Source: Limosilactobacillus reuteri (lineage in GTDB: Bacteria > Bacillota > Bacilli > Lactobacillales > Lactobacillaceae). From it: a stretch of 64,000 nucleotides of DNA. The notes under the pieces are model-generated. The model worked only from the letters and a program-made list of their open reading frames with translations. It was not told where the DNA came from and did no database searches. The stretch is from NCBI RefSeq assembly GCF_003072625.1, contig NZ_CP027805.1, positions 1,300,001 to 1,364,000 of the forward strand. The letters run 5' to 3'. The translations under genes were made by a program, and so were the position numbers. The first letter of the stretch is position 1. The number at the start of each line of letters is the position of its first letter. Of the stretch, positions 10,621 through 19,279 are shown piece by piece.

Positions 10621-11260
10621 ACTTAAAATTAGCAATTAGCTTATAGATTGGTTGGCCTTTCGCCGCAAATTTTTGCTCGTATTCAGTTTCAACATTATGT
10701 TCATTTTCTTCGCTGTGGTGCAGGTCTAACCAGACGCCATCAAAGATCATCCCATAGTTATTCATACTTTCCAATGAGAATTCAAAGAGACCCATGTTAT
10801 CAGTCTTGAGTTCAATTGCCCCTTGATCTTGGAGGATCTGCTGATAGGTTGCTAAGAAAGTCTTGTAGGTCAGGCGCCGCTTAGCATGCCGTTTCTTCGG
10901 CCATGGATCAGAGAAGTTAAGGTACATCTTAGCGACTTCCCCATCTTCAAAGTATTCTTGCAAGTCTTCCCCATCTCCACAAATCAATTGCAAATTTGGC
11001 AAATCTTCTTCAAGTGCTTTTTTGAGGGCAATTGCCGCAACGGTCCGCTGAATCTCCAGACCGATAAAGTTGATTTCTGGGTGAGCCTTCGCCATGCCAA
11101 TGATAAATTGACCTTTCCCCATCCCAACTTCTAAGTGGAGGGGTTGTTCTTTTGCAAACCGTGATTGCCACTTGCCCTTAAATTGAGTAGCATCATCAAT
11201 CATTAGTTCTGGATGGGCAGCAATTAATGGATCAGCCCACTTTTTATGTTTCACACGCAT
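10619..11260 (-). CDS. trmB: tRNA (guanine-N7-)-methyltransferase
   Basis: TrmB transfers a methyl group from S-adenosylmethionine to N7 of guanine 46 in the variable loop of tRNAs. The 213 residues are normal for the family. The SAM-binding motif [15 protein letters not shown] lies at about residues 42-56, and the diagnostic [16 protein letters not shown] near 115-130. The gene follows ecsB by 12 bases on the same strand and ends in its own terminator, so it is probably co-transcribed with ecsAB, an arrangement familiar from bacilli and lactobacilli. Confidence 0.96.
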   Translation of the reverse strand: MRVKHKKWADPLIAAHPELMIDDATQFKGKWQSRFAKEQPLHLEVGMGKGQFIIGMAKAHPEINFIGLEIQRTVAAIALKKALEEDLPNLQLICGDGEDLQEYFEDGEVAKMYLNFSDPWPKKRHAKRRLTYKTFLATYQQILQDQGAIELKTDNMGLFEFSLESMNNYGMIFDGVWLDLHHSEENEHNVETEYEQKFAAKGQPIYKLIANFK

Positions 11261-11272
11261 AAATTAAAATCC

Positions 11273-12475
11273 TCATTTCATTAGTTTTTTGACTCTGACA
11301 TTGAAGTAGAAACGACTTAATAAGACCACTTCAACTGCCGCAATAATAAGATTAATTACCATCTGGCCGACGTTCAACTGCCAACCGATACTAGCAAAAG
11401 CGATCAGTAGTGCTTCAAGCGCCGTCACCTTGGCTAACAGTTGCTTAAAGTCAGTCTGTTGTTGACTGGCAGGGATCGGATAGATGTGGGTAAATACATT
11501 TGATTCATACTGGTCATAGAGTGGCATTAGCTGGGTCGCTATCAAGTAGATAAAGAGCACGACCACCAGAGTACTCAGCCAACCTGCCGGCAGTAAGAAG
11601 ACAATCACCATTCCTAGCAGGGTCAACCGACTGACAATCCCACTCACTTCGGTACTCCGGACAAATGCACGAGCGTATAAGTAAGACCATGGTTGGCCAT
11701 CCTTGCTTAGCCAGCGGATCAGGCCATCTGCCCACTTCCGCCGTTTGGTATTTCCTTGAACACTTGGCACATCAGTAAAGAGGTTAAAGAAACGGTAGAC
11801 ACTGTACATCCGATCTTGTTCAGCCTTAACGGCAATCCGCCAATTAATGGCAAGATCACGATAATAAACAATTACCGCCAAGTACAAGATCACTGCCACG
11901 ACAAGACCAACATAGGGATTTACCAGCCACATTGCGATTGAAGCAAGGAGCGGATTTACCCAGTGTTCTAGCCGGGTCCGCCACTGTTGATCACCCCAGC
12001 GCAAACTCAGTGATTTTCGTGCCACATGCATCCAATCAGCCTTATTGACAATGGAGACTAAAAAGATGGTCACAATCTCGGCACTACTGAGTTTTTCCGT
12101 TGTTAAAGCGAACGGCAAGGCGATAAAGGCACCAACCACCGTCATTATTTCCGCTAAGATCAGACTATACCAGGTCGCCTGGTTAAGGTAACGATGGATT
12201 CCTTCAACTTGCGGCAAGAGAAAGACTGGGTCCGGCTTTTTGATCAGCGTTGCAAGACGACCGATTTGGGCGATGACCGTAAACCAGCTGATCAAAATCA
12301 GCCGGGTCCACCATTCATGCGGTCCCAAGGTTGGCAGCCATTGAGAATAGCCATACGCCAAGGCCCCGAACAGGAAAAATAAGGCGATAACAAAGTGGTC
12401 ATTGAAGACTAGCCGCCAGTAACGCAGTAGGAGCATAAAGTGTTGACTGCGGCGCTTGCTAAATAACTTATTCAT
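11273..12475 (-). CDS. ecsB: ABC transporter permease EcsB
   Basis: EcsB is the membrane part of the EcsAB transporter, which in Bacillus affects protein secretion, membrane protease function and competence; its substrate is unsettled. I take the ATG at 12475 (MNKLFSKRRSQHF) as start because it overlaps the end of ecsA by 8 bases (ATGAATAA), a classic coupled arrangement; the longer frame to 12511 would intrude 44 bases into ecsA. The resulting 400 residues are rich in hydrophobic segments, at least eight, with basic loops between. Confidence 0.9.
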   Translation of the reverse strand: MNKLFSKRRSQHFMLLLRYWRLVFNDHFVIALFFLFGALAYGYSQWLPTLGPHEWWTRLILISWFTVIAQIGRLATLIKKPDPVFLLPQVEGIHRYLNQATWYSLILAEIMTVVGAFIALPFALTTEKLSSAEIVTIFLVSIVNKADWMHVARKSLSLRWGDQQWRTRLEHWVNPLLASIAMWLVNPYVGLVVAVILYLAVIVYYRDLAINWRIAVKAEQDRMYSVYRFFNLFTDVPSVQGNTKRRKWADGLIRWLSKDGQPWSYLYARAFVRSTEVSGIVSRLTLLGMVIVFLLPAGWLSTLVVVLFIYLIATQLMPLYDQYESNVFTHIYPIPASQQQTDFKQLLAKVTALEALLIAFASIGWQLNVGQMVINLIIAAVEVVLLSRFYFNVRVKKLMK

Positions 12476-13205
12476 CACGATCACCCTTTGCAAGATGCAA
12501 GTAAATCTCATCTAAGGATTCGCCGGCATGATCCCCAGCAGCTCGCAATTCATCGAGAGTTCCATGTGCCCGGACCTTTCCATCTGCCAATAGGACAAAG
12601 CGGTCACAATACCGTTGCGCCGTATCAAGGACGTGGGTCGACATCAAAACCGCGACGCCCTCCTTCTTCTTTTGCTCAATCAGGTCTAGCAAATCATGCA
12701 CTGCCAAGGGGTCCAGCCCATAGAATGGTTCATCAATGATCAGCAACTTGGCCTTAGTCATAAAGGCACAGCAGATCATTACCTTTTGCTTCATCCCCTT
12801 AGAAAAGTTAGCGGGGAACCAGTCAAGTTTATTATCAAGCCGAAAAAGTTTTAATAGTTTTGTTGCCCGCTGCCATGCTGCATCGTGATCAAGCTCGTAT
12901 GCCATAATCGTTAAATCGATATGCTCACGGAGAGTCAATTCATCATAAAGAATTGGCGTTTCGGGAACATAGGCGATCTGCTTTTTATACTCTTCCGGGT
13001 TGGCCTGGATTGTGAGGCCATCGATCTTGATTGACCCTGAAAATGGTCGCAATAAGCCAATAACGTGGTTTAGCGTTGTTGACTTTCCGGCACCGTTTAG
13101 TCCGATCAAACCAACTAATTCACCTGGTTGGACATCAAAGCTGACATCCTTTAGTACGGGAATCTGGGAATATCCACCAACAAGTTTATTTATCTCTAAA
13201 GCCAT
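12468..13205 (-). CDS. ecsA: ABC transporter ATP-binding protein EcsA
   Basis: This 245-residue ATPase energises EcsB. Walker A is GLNGAGKST at residues 35-43, Walker B is LLIIDEPFYGLDP, and the signature is the atypical FSKGMKQK instead of LSGGQ, as in other EcsA proteins. An H-loop follows in MSTHVLDTAQRY. It is transcribed divergently from hit across about 136 bases that must contain both promoters, and it is translationally coupled to ecsB. Confidence 0.95.
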   Translation of the reverse strand: MALEINKLVGGYSQIPVLKDVSFDVQPGELVGLIGLNGAGKSTTLNHVIGLLRPFSGSIKIDGLTIQANPEEYKKQIAYVPETPILYDELTLREHIDLTIMAYELDHDAAWQRATKLLKLFRLDNKLDWFPANFSKGMKQKVMICCAFMTKAKLLIIDEPFYGLDPLAVHDLLDLIEQKKKEGVAVLMSTHVLDTAQRYCDRFVLLADGKVRAHGTLDELRAAGDHAGESLDEIYLHLAKGDRDE

Positions 13206-13341
13206 TATTCATCCCTTCTTATTGATTGCTTAGTCATATCTTTTTATTATATCATAGATTATTTCTTCTACTAAATCATGCACGAACGCGATTTTTTCGG
13301 TATACTTAGGATAAGTTTAATCTTCAAAAGGAGCGATTAAT

Positions 13342-13776
13342 ATGGACGATAATTGTATTTTCTGCAAAATCATTAACGGTGAGATTCCTAGCTACACAGT
13401 CTATGAAGATGACGTTGTAAAGGCCTTCCTTGATATTTCCCAAGGAACTCCTGGTCACACCCTCGTCATTCCTAAGAAGCACGTTCCCGATTTATTTGCC
13501 TACGATGCTGATCTCGCCGCCCAAGTATTTTCCCGTATCCCAAAGATTGCCCGGGCAGTTAAGGCTTCTAACCGGGCCATCAAGGGGATGAACGTGGTTA
13601 ACAACAACGGTGAAGTCGCTTACCAATCAGTCTTCCACTCTCACTTCCACTTGATTCCACGATACACTAGCGATGATGATTTTAAGATGATTTTTAAGGA
13701 CAATTCTGGTAACTACAACGATGAAAAGTACAAAGAAGTCCAACAATCAATCATCGATCAAATGAAGGAAGACTAA
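13342..13776 (+). CDS. hit: HIT family nucleotide-binding protein
   Basis: HIT (HinT-like) proteins hydrolyse nucleoside phosphoramidates or related nucleotide conjugates. The histidine triad is H99-S-H101-F-H103 followed by LIP, and C5/C8 near the start match the zinc-binding pair found in some members. The length, 144 residues, is normal. AAAGGAG at 13327-13333 supports the start. It stands head-to-head with ecsA, as in Bacillus, and is followed after 2 bases by a small coiled-coil gene. Confidence 0.95.
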   Translation: MDDNCIFCKIINGEIPSYTVYEDDVVKAFLDISQGTPGHTLVIPKKHVPDLFAYDADLAAQVFSRIPKIARAVKASNRAIKGMNVVNNNGEVAYQSVFHSHFHLIPRYTSDDDFKMIFKDNSGNYNDEKYKEVQQSIIDQMKED

Positions 13777-13778
13777 TT

Positions 13779-14009
13779 ATGCAACGGCTAAAAGAAATTC
13801 AAGAAGAATTCAAACGGCTTAGCAGCGAAGTTTCACAGTTGAAGAACAGCATCGATGAACTACAGGCTGCCATCCCAGGTGTGCAAAAGTTTATTAACGA
13901 TGTCGAACGCGATGTTAAGAAGTGGAAATTCAAGACTGAACCACGACTAGACCGCATTCAGGTTATTCTTGATGTGCTCAAAATTGATTCAAATGAAAAG
14001 AAGAAGTAA
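13779..14009 (+). CDS. Small coiled-coil protein downstream of hit
   Basis: I do not recognise a named family. The 76 residues are highly charged with no membrane segment. Residues 1-35 and 45-70 have heptad-like spacing of Leu, Ile and Val (RLKEIQEEFKRLSSEVSQLK), so a short helical bundle is likely. The start lies 2 bases after the hit stop, so the two are almost certainly translated from one message, and the shared terminator follows directly. The tight link suggests a role with Hit or in general physiology, but nothing in the sequence shows what it does. Confidence 0.75.
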   Translation: MQRLKEIQEEFKRLSSEVSQLKNSIDELQAAIPGVQKFINDVERDVKKWKFKTEPRLDRIQVILDVLKIDSNEKKK

Positions 14010-14047
14010 AAAATAAGACTACGGAAATTTTCCGTAGCCTTATTTTT
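14009..14047. terminator. Bidirectional intrinsic terminator
   Basis: AATAAGACTACGGAAA pairs with TTTCCGTAGCCTTATT, with A and T runs at both ends. It separates the convergent hit operon and prsA. Confidence 0.9.
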
Positions 14048-14056
14048 ATACCCTAT

Positions 14057-14986
14057 TTACTTATTGGAACTGCTACTGTTGCTAGAGCTGCTAGTAGTGG
14101 CGCTGGAGTTAAGGTAATCATCAAGAATGTTCTTAACATCGTTTTCCTTAATTGAAACGTTACCCTTCTTCAAGACATTTGAAACAACCTTCCGCATGAA
14201 GTTTTGGTTGTTCATATTTTCTTGAACGATTTGGTTCTTCAAGTCATTAATGTGTTGACTCTTCTTACCCTTAGCTGGGTGTTCAATCATGTAAATTACT
14301 TGGTAACCCTCATCAGTCTTAACAGGGGTAGTAGTATATTCACCAGTCTTCAACTTGAAGGCAGCCTTCTTGTAAGTAGAATCAAGTTGGTTGTCAGTAT
14401 TGTCAAAGGCTGGAAGCTTACCACCGTTGTTCTTGGTTTGGCTATCAGTTGACTTGGACTTTGCAAGCTTCTTGAAAGTCTTGTACTTGTTGCTGGAGTC
14501 ATTTAATTGGTTAATGATATCTTCAGCATCAGACTTACTACCAACAAGGATCGTCGCAGTTTGAACTTTAGGTTGGTACTTGGTCCATTGCTTATTGATC
14601 TGCTTGCTGGTGATGTGGGAATAGTGACGAGCAGCGGCAGTCAAGAGTAAGTTTGACCGAATTTGTTGCTTCAATGACTTTTCAGTTAAGTTTTGACTTT
14701 GAAGATAAGCATTAAAGTCAGAACCGTACTCACTCTTGTAGGTATTGTATTGCGCGTTAACTTGCTTATCACTAACTTCTTTACCGTATTGCTTTTCCAA
14801 GACCTTATCTAAGATCATTTGTTGAAGCACTTGCTTACCAGCACTGGTTTGCTTCATGCTGCTGTAGTATTCGCTCTCAGTGATTTTACCACCGCTAGTA
14901 GTAGCGACAGCCTTATTTCCACAGGCAGCAAGCGGCATCATCAATGCGGCCCCTGCAATGATAGCAATTAACTTTTTGGATTTCAT
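14057..14986 (-). CDS. prsA: Foldase lipoprotein PrsA
   Basis: PrsA is a membrane-anchored peptidyl-prolyl isomerase and chaperone that folds exported proteins outside the cell. The N-terminus is a lipoprotein signal with the lipobox LAAC at residues 19-22, so Cys22 is the lipidated residue. A parvulin-like domain follows at about residues 135-230 ([33 protein letters not shown]), flanked by the helical chaperone domain, and the C-terminus is a Ser/Asn-rich tail. Its 309 residues fit the family. It is monocistronic, with terminator sequence right after it. Confidence 0.95.
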   Translation of the reverse strand: MKSKKLIAIIAGAALMMPLAACGNKAVATTSGGKITESEYYSSMKQTSAGKQVLQQMILDKVLEKQYGKEVSDKQVNAQYNTYKSEYGSDFNAYLQSQNLTEKSLKQQIRSNLLLTAAARHYSHITSKQINKQWTKYQPKVQTATILVGSKSDAEDIINQLNDSSNKYKTFKKLAKSKSTDSQTKNNGGKLPAFDNTDNQLDSTYKKAAFKLKTGEYTTTPVKTDEGYQVIYMIEHPAKGKKSQHINDLKNQIVQENMNNQNFMRKVVSNVLKKGNVSIKENDVKNILDDYLNSSATTSSSSNSSSSNK

Positions 14987-15099
14987 GTAAGAAACACATC
15001 CTTAAACAAAATATTTTTCGATAACTTCACTCATCCAATATACCACACTTATTTTTTCGTGCCAGTCTCATAAATAAATGTTTATACCATCTTCATAAT

Positions 15100-17592
15100 T
15101 TATTCACGTTTTAATGCTTGCAGGTCAAGAATCTTAACGTCAAGGTCCTTAATCCGATCATCAGCAGTAAAATAGATAACCTGATTCTTCTCAGCAATTT
15201 TTTCTAGCAAGGCCAGCATTCGTTGCCGCCGAACATTATCAAAATTAACAAACCCATCATCAATAATTACCGGGAAGTTGGCTTGATCACTCATCACGGT
15301 GACAAAGCCAAGCCGGAGCGCAATATACAGCTGTTCAGCCGTTCCTTGGGATAATTCTTCCACTAAAAAGACTTCTTGATCCCTTCGTACCACCTTGACT
15401 CCATCGGCCGTTAAACGGATCTGAGAATAGCGGCGAGCGGTTAACAAGGTAAAATATTGTTCTGCCTGGCGAATGATTGCAGGGTAACGGTCAGCTGAAG
15501 CTCCTACCAGGGCCTTATTAATCCACTGAATTGACAATTGGTACCTTAACCATTCTTGTACTTCATACCAAATCTTAGCGGCTAGATTAGCCCGTTCCTG
15601 TTCAAGGTTACTGAGGGTTCCATCTTCAACTAAGCTATCAATTGCAACTTTATCTTTTTGAATCTCCTCGTGGGTTTGAGAGATTGTTAGGTTGAGCTGG
15701 TCAAGATGGTGCCGAGTCTTCGATAAAGCCGTCATTAGCTCATCTCTATTTGCGTATGCAGCAAGGGCTTGGCGATCTTCGGCGGTCAATTGTTGTCCAT
15801 AGGCATCTGATGCCAAGGCTTGGGATTGCGCTGTGGAACGGTTTGCTAAGTACTGGGTAAATTGGTTATCATCATGCACCCCGACTTGCTGATAAATCGC
15901 CATTTTTTGCTGATGAATTTTACTGTAGTCTTGATTGAGCCGAGCTAAATTATTAGCAATCGTTGCTTTTTCCCGGGTATTTGTTTGAATATCCTGACGA
16001 GCTTGTTGCCCTTGTTCCAGCAAATCATCTAATTTAGCCCTAATAGTTACCAGTGTCAGATTTTGCAAAGCCGGTGGCAATTGTTGGTTAAAGATAGCAA
16101 GCTGGTGGTCATATCTTTGCTGATCTTGTCTGGCAGTTTGGAGTTGGGCAGCTAATTCGGCGTTTCGTTGTAAATCCCCCTGCATTAATAGCCATTGATC
16201 AGGCGGGAAATCCTGTAAGCCGTGTTTTTGACCGAATGCCATGATCGCTTGGGAATCGGTCGTTACTGGAGCAACATGACTTCCTTGGCGTTGATAATAA
16301 AGATACATAACTGTCGCAAAGGCCGCAATTGCTCCGATAGCGGTAATAAAAGTAGCATTCGCTAACAACCCGATGATAAAAAGGATAAAACCGCCGATGA
16401 TTCCGATCATTGCGGCGCGAGAAGGATCGCCATTTGACTGGTTCGTATTTGCCCGAGAAAGCGGTTGGACATTAAGAAGACGGCCAAGCTCTGCTTTTTC
16501 TTGAGGAGTTAAGGGCGCCGGCAAAGGCTGGTGGTAACGAGTTTTAATTGCAGTTAATTCCTGCTGCCACTGATTAGCCTGCGTTTGTTGCCGGTGTTGC
16601 AAAGCCTCTTCTGCTTGTAATTCAACTGCTTGCTCCTTAAGGCGTTGAAGTTCCGGCATGCTTTGTGGCGAATGCTTAGTTTCTTTTGGAGACTGATGGT
16701 CAATACTTGCCAAGCGCTGTTGATAGACCTGTTGTTGGCGGCGAAGTTCCTTTTCCCTCACTTGTAGCTCTTGGGCCGTTGCAACCTGCTGATCAGTTAA
16801 ATAGTCAGCAAGCGGCCGAGTTTGGTGGCTATGTTGCCATTCATGGTAAACTGGCCACAACTGCTGTAAATGTTCTAATTTTTGCAAAAGCGGCTGTTGT
16901 TTTTTCAATTCTGCCTGTGCTTGCCGTAATTTTTCTTTGTTTGCTTGCAAATTTGCCTGCAGATCTTGATAACGTTTAAATTTATTTCGTGCTCGATTAA
17001 TTTTATCCGTTAAATCCGCGTATTGATAGAGGTCTTGATTGAGCGGCCATTTCCGCCCCCGTGGCTTATAGAGATGGTCAGCTTGTTTCTGGTATTGACT
17101 GATCAACTGGTCCCACTGTGCACTGCCAACTGCCCCTAGTTGCTGCAAATGTTGTTGCCATTCATCCCGATTAAGTTCATCCACAGCCGTTAAGTCCCGT
17201 TGACCAAAACTAAAAAGTGCTTGATAGAGCGACCGATCCATTCTGCCAAGCAGTTGCTTTAATTCTTGCTCACCACCTTGACGACCTTGTGAATCAGTCA
17301 CACTAACCTTACCACCGTTCCGCCCGCGTTGCCGTTTAATCAAGTAATCATGACCATTGATCTCAACTAATAAACTTCCCCCATAACTAGAAGTAGTCTT
17401 CGGAATATACTGGGCAAACCGGTTCTTTCCCCGCCCATCCGCAAAGCCGAATAAAATACTAACAAGAAAGGCCATCAAGGTTGTCTTTCCGGCTTCATTA
17501 GGGCCATAGATTATTTGGGGGTTAGCTGTAAAATTGAAATCTTGATCATGCCATTTGCCAAAACCATCAATATGGGCTTTTTTTATTTTCAT
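15100..17592 (-). CDS. yhaN: SbcC/Rad50-like ATPase (YhaN)
   Basis: The 830 residues have the SMC/Rad50 layout: Walker A GPNEAGKTTL at 34-43, a long glutamine-rich coiled coil, and the C-terminal signature and Walker B (ELSQGTAEQLYIALRL, PVIIDDGFVNFD). Unlike SbcC, there are two hydrophobic segments in the middle (about 393-430), as in Bacillus YhaN, so the coiled coil may be membrane-attached. It is separated from the upstream nuclease gene by 3 bases, and the pair parallels SbcCD/Mre11-Rad50, which trims DNA ends. The exact role of YhaNO is not established. Confidence 0.9.
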   Translation of the reverse strand: MKIKKAHIDGFGKWHDQDFNFTANPQIIYGPNEAGKTTLMAFLVSILFGFADGRGKNRFAQYIPKTTSSYGGSLLVEINGHDYLIKRQRGRNGGKVSVTDSQGRQGGEQELKQLLGRMDRSLYQALFSFGQRDLTAVDELNRDEWQQHLQQLGAVGSAQWDQLISQYQKQADHLYKPRGRKWPLNQDLYQYADLTDKINRARNKFKRYQDLQANLQANKEKLRQAQAELKKQQPLLQKLEHLQQLWPVYHEWQHSHQTRPLADYLTDQQVATAQELQVREKELRRQQQVYQQRLASIDHQSPKETKHSPQSMPELQRLKEQAVELQAEEALQHRQQTQANQWQQELTAIKTRYHQPLPAPLTPQEKAELGRLLNVQPLSRANTNQSNGDPSRAAMIGIIGGFILFIIGLLANATFITAIGAIAAFATVMYLYYQRQGSHVAPVTTDSQAIMAFGQKHGLQDFPPDQWLLMQGDLQRNAELAAQLQTARQDQQRYDHQLAIFNQQLPPALQNLTLVTIRAKLDDLLEQGQQARQDIQTNTREKATIANNLARLNQDYSKIHQQKMAIYQQVGVHDDNQFTQYLANRSTAQSQALASDAYGQQLTAEDRQALAAYANRDELMTALSKTRHHLDQLNLTISQTHEEIQKDKVAIDSLVEDGTLSNLEQERANLAAKIWYEVQEWLRYQLSIQWINKALVGASADRYPAIIRQAEQYFTLLTARRYSQIRLTADGVKVVRRDQEVFLVEELSQGTAEQLYIALRLGFVTVMSDQANFPVIIDDGFVNFDNVRRQRMLALLEKIAEKNQVIYFTADDRIKDLDVKILDLQALKRE

Positions 17593-17595
17593 CTT

Positions 17596-18780
17596 CTAAT
17601 CCTCCCGCCGCAATAATTGGGTCGTTGCTTGCTTCAATTGCTGAAGATCAAGGTTTGTCAACTTAGCTGCTAAATCAGCATCCCGTGCTAAGCTTTTCGT
17701 TAATTCTGCAATATTAGCAGAGGTAAATATTTCTTGGGCGGCTTGTTGCCAATACCGTTCATCTAGATCAGTCATTGATGGCAACGAATTTTGCTGGTGG
17801 AGCAAGAGGTCATAGACCCACCATTTACCATTAGCTGCATTTTGGTCCTGCAGGTGTTCAAGGACATCCCCATTTGCAAGTAGGTGCCGAATCGTTGGTG
17901 AAAGTTGACCAATGTTAGCAATCGTAAGCTCTACCAGTTGAAAAGGTGCTTTTTTCAGCTTGCCAGCAATTGTTTGGGCCAAGGATCTCTCCATTTCGGC
18001 AAGATCATTAGTTGGTAAAGCATTAATAGTTAGACTGGTCCATTCAATTTCTGCAACTGGTTTAAATTGCGGCACAAGTTTATTGCCCTGACTTTCTACT
18101 AAATAGTAGCCATGCTGCCCGGCTTCATTTTTATGCCGGCCCTGTGGATTACCGCTGTAAACGATAGGCAGTTCCTCATTCAAGATTTGGTGCTTGTGAA
18201 TATGGCCAAGTGCCCAATAATCATAATTTTTAGCGATTAATTCATCAATCGTAAACGGAGCATAGTGATTATCTTGACTTTGCCGGACTGCTCCGTGAAG
18301 CATCCCGATGTGCCAGGTTTCATTTCTTTTAGGTGGATATTTCTTCACTTGATCTTCTTGAAGCCATCGTTGATCATAACTAAAGCCCGAGATAGCCACA
18401 GTATTGTGATTTGCCAAAGTAAGGGTGGTGGTCATTACGCGATTACCAAAAACATGAACATTTGCGGGAAGTTCTCCTGCATCTTGGACAATTTGATAAT
18501 CATGGTTACCGTAAAGCAAATAGACTGGGATGTGGGCTTGATTAAGTCGTTCACACTGTTTGATAAAAAAATCAGTAGCGGCAATGCTTTGCTGATCACG
18601 GTCATAAATATCCCCGCTAATTAAAACAAAATCAACTTTTAAGGCAATCGCATCGTCAACAATCTTTTGAAAGGCAGCAAATGTCGATGAATGGACGCGT
18701 TCCCATAATGACTTGGGCATCGAAGTCAATCCTAAAAATGGACTATCAAGATGTAAATCGGCTGTATGAATAAATCTCAT
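17596..18780 (-). CDS. yhaO: Metallophosphoesterase, SbcD/Mre11-like (YhaO)
   Basis: I start at the ATG at 18780 (MRFIHTADLHLD) because AGAGGAA sits correctly in front of it; the frame is open to 18798 but has no ribosome site there. The calcineurin-type nuclease motifs are HTADLHLD, SGDIYDR, YGNHDY and ALGHIHKHQ, which bind two metal ions. The 394 residues include a C-terminal capping region. It is translated just ahead of yhaN and is expected to be the nuclease partner of that ATPase. Confidence 0.92.
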   Translation of the reverse strand: MRFIHTADLHLDSPFLGLTSMPKSLWERVHSSTFAAFQKIVDDAIALKVDFVLISGDIYDRDQQSIAATDFFIKQCERLNQAHIPVYLLYGNHDYQIVQDAGELPANVHVFGNRVMTTTLTLANHNTVAISGFSYDQRWLQEDQVKKYPPKRNETWHIGMLHGAVRQSQDNHYAPFTIDELIAKNYDYWALGHIHKHQILNEELPIVYSGNPQGRHKNEAGQHGYYLVESQGNKLVPQFKPVAEIEWTSLTINALPTNDLAEMERSLAQTIAGKLKKAPFQLVELTIANIGQLSPTIRHLLANGDVLEHLQDQNAANGKWWVYDLLLHQQNSLPSMTDLDERYWQQAAQEIFTSANIAELTKSLARDADLAAKLTNLDLQQLKQATTQLLRRED

Positions 18781-18800
18781 AGTTTTTCCTCTTAACAATA

Positions 18801-18838
18801 AAAGAGCTGAGAAAAATTTTACTTTCTCCCAGCCCCTT
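18801..18838 (-). terminator. Intrinsic terminator after the YlbF-family gene
   Basis: On the minus strand, AAGGGGCTGGGAGAAA pairs with TTTTTCTCAGCTCTTTT, ending in T residues. It belongs to a set of look-alike GGCTG-GAGAAA stems in this window. Confidence 0.75.
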
Positions 18839-18859
18839 ACTCGTATCGTAATAAATTAA

Positions 18860-19231
18860 TTATTCTTGTCCTGGCATCTTTGGCATTACTTCACTGTAAA
18901 GATCTTGAATTGGACTTGTAATTGTCTTATTCAATTGTTGAAGCATGCTATCAACTTGCCGTTCTTGGTTCATCAAGTCTTGGACCACCTTCTTGCCGCT
19001 TACTTCCTTGGCAAGATTTTGAATGTTTTTAATTTCATCATCAGTTGGTTGTTGACCAGTCATTTGCTTGTGTTGAGCATCTGCTTGAGCTTGTTGGAAC
19101 TTTTTGAAGGTGTCAAAAGTATCACTATCAGCCTTTAATGCTTCAAAAGCCTTTTGCAATCCTTGATATTCTTGAGTTTCGCGCAATTGGCGACTAAGTT
19201 CATTTGCAGTATCATAAATATTTACAACCAT
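18860..19231 (-). CDS. YlbF/YmcA (YheA) family protein
   Basis: The 123 residues are almost entirely helical and match the YlbF/YheA family of small Gram-positive proteins, with TANELSRQLRETQEYQ at the start and QLNKTITSPIQDLY at the end. Relatives YlbF, YmcA and YaaT act together in RNA maturation with RNase Y in Bacillus, but this YheA-type branch has no firm function. It sits next to yhaNO as in Bacillus, and lies 48 bases downstream of the PBP gene on the same strand, so read-through from that gene is possible. Confidence 0.85.
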   Translation of the reverse strand: MVVNIYDTANELSRQLRETQEYQGLQKAFEALKADSDTFDTFKKFQQAQADAQHKQMTGQQPTDDEIKNIQNLAKEVSGKKVVQDLMNQERQVDSMLQQLNKTITSPIQDLYSEVMPKMPGQE

Positions 19232-19279
19232 GTAAAAGTCTCCTTTATTTCGTTCTTAGATTAATTGTATCATATTCTC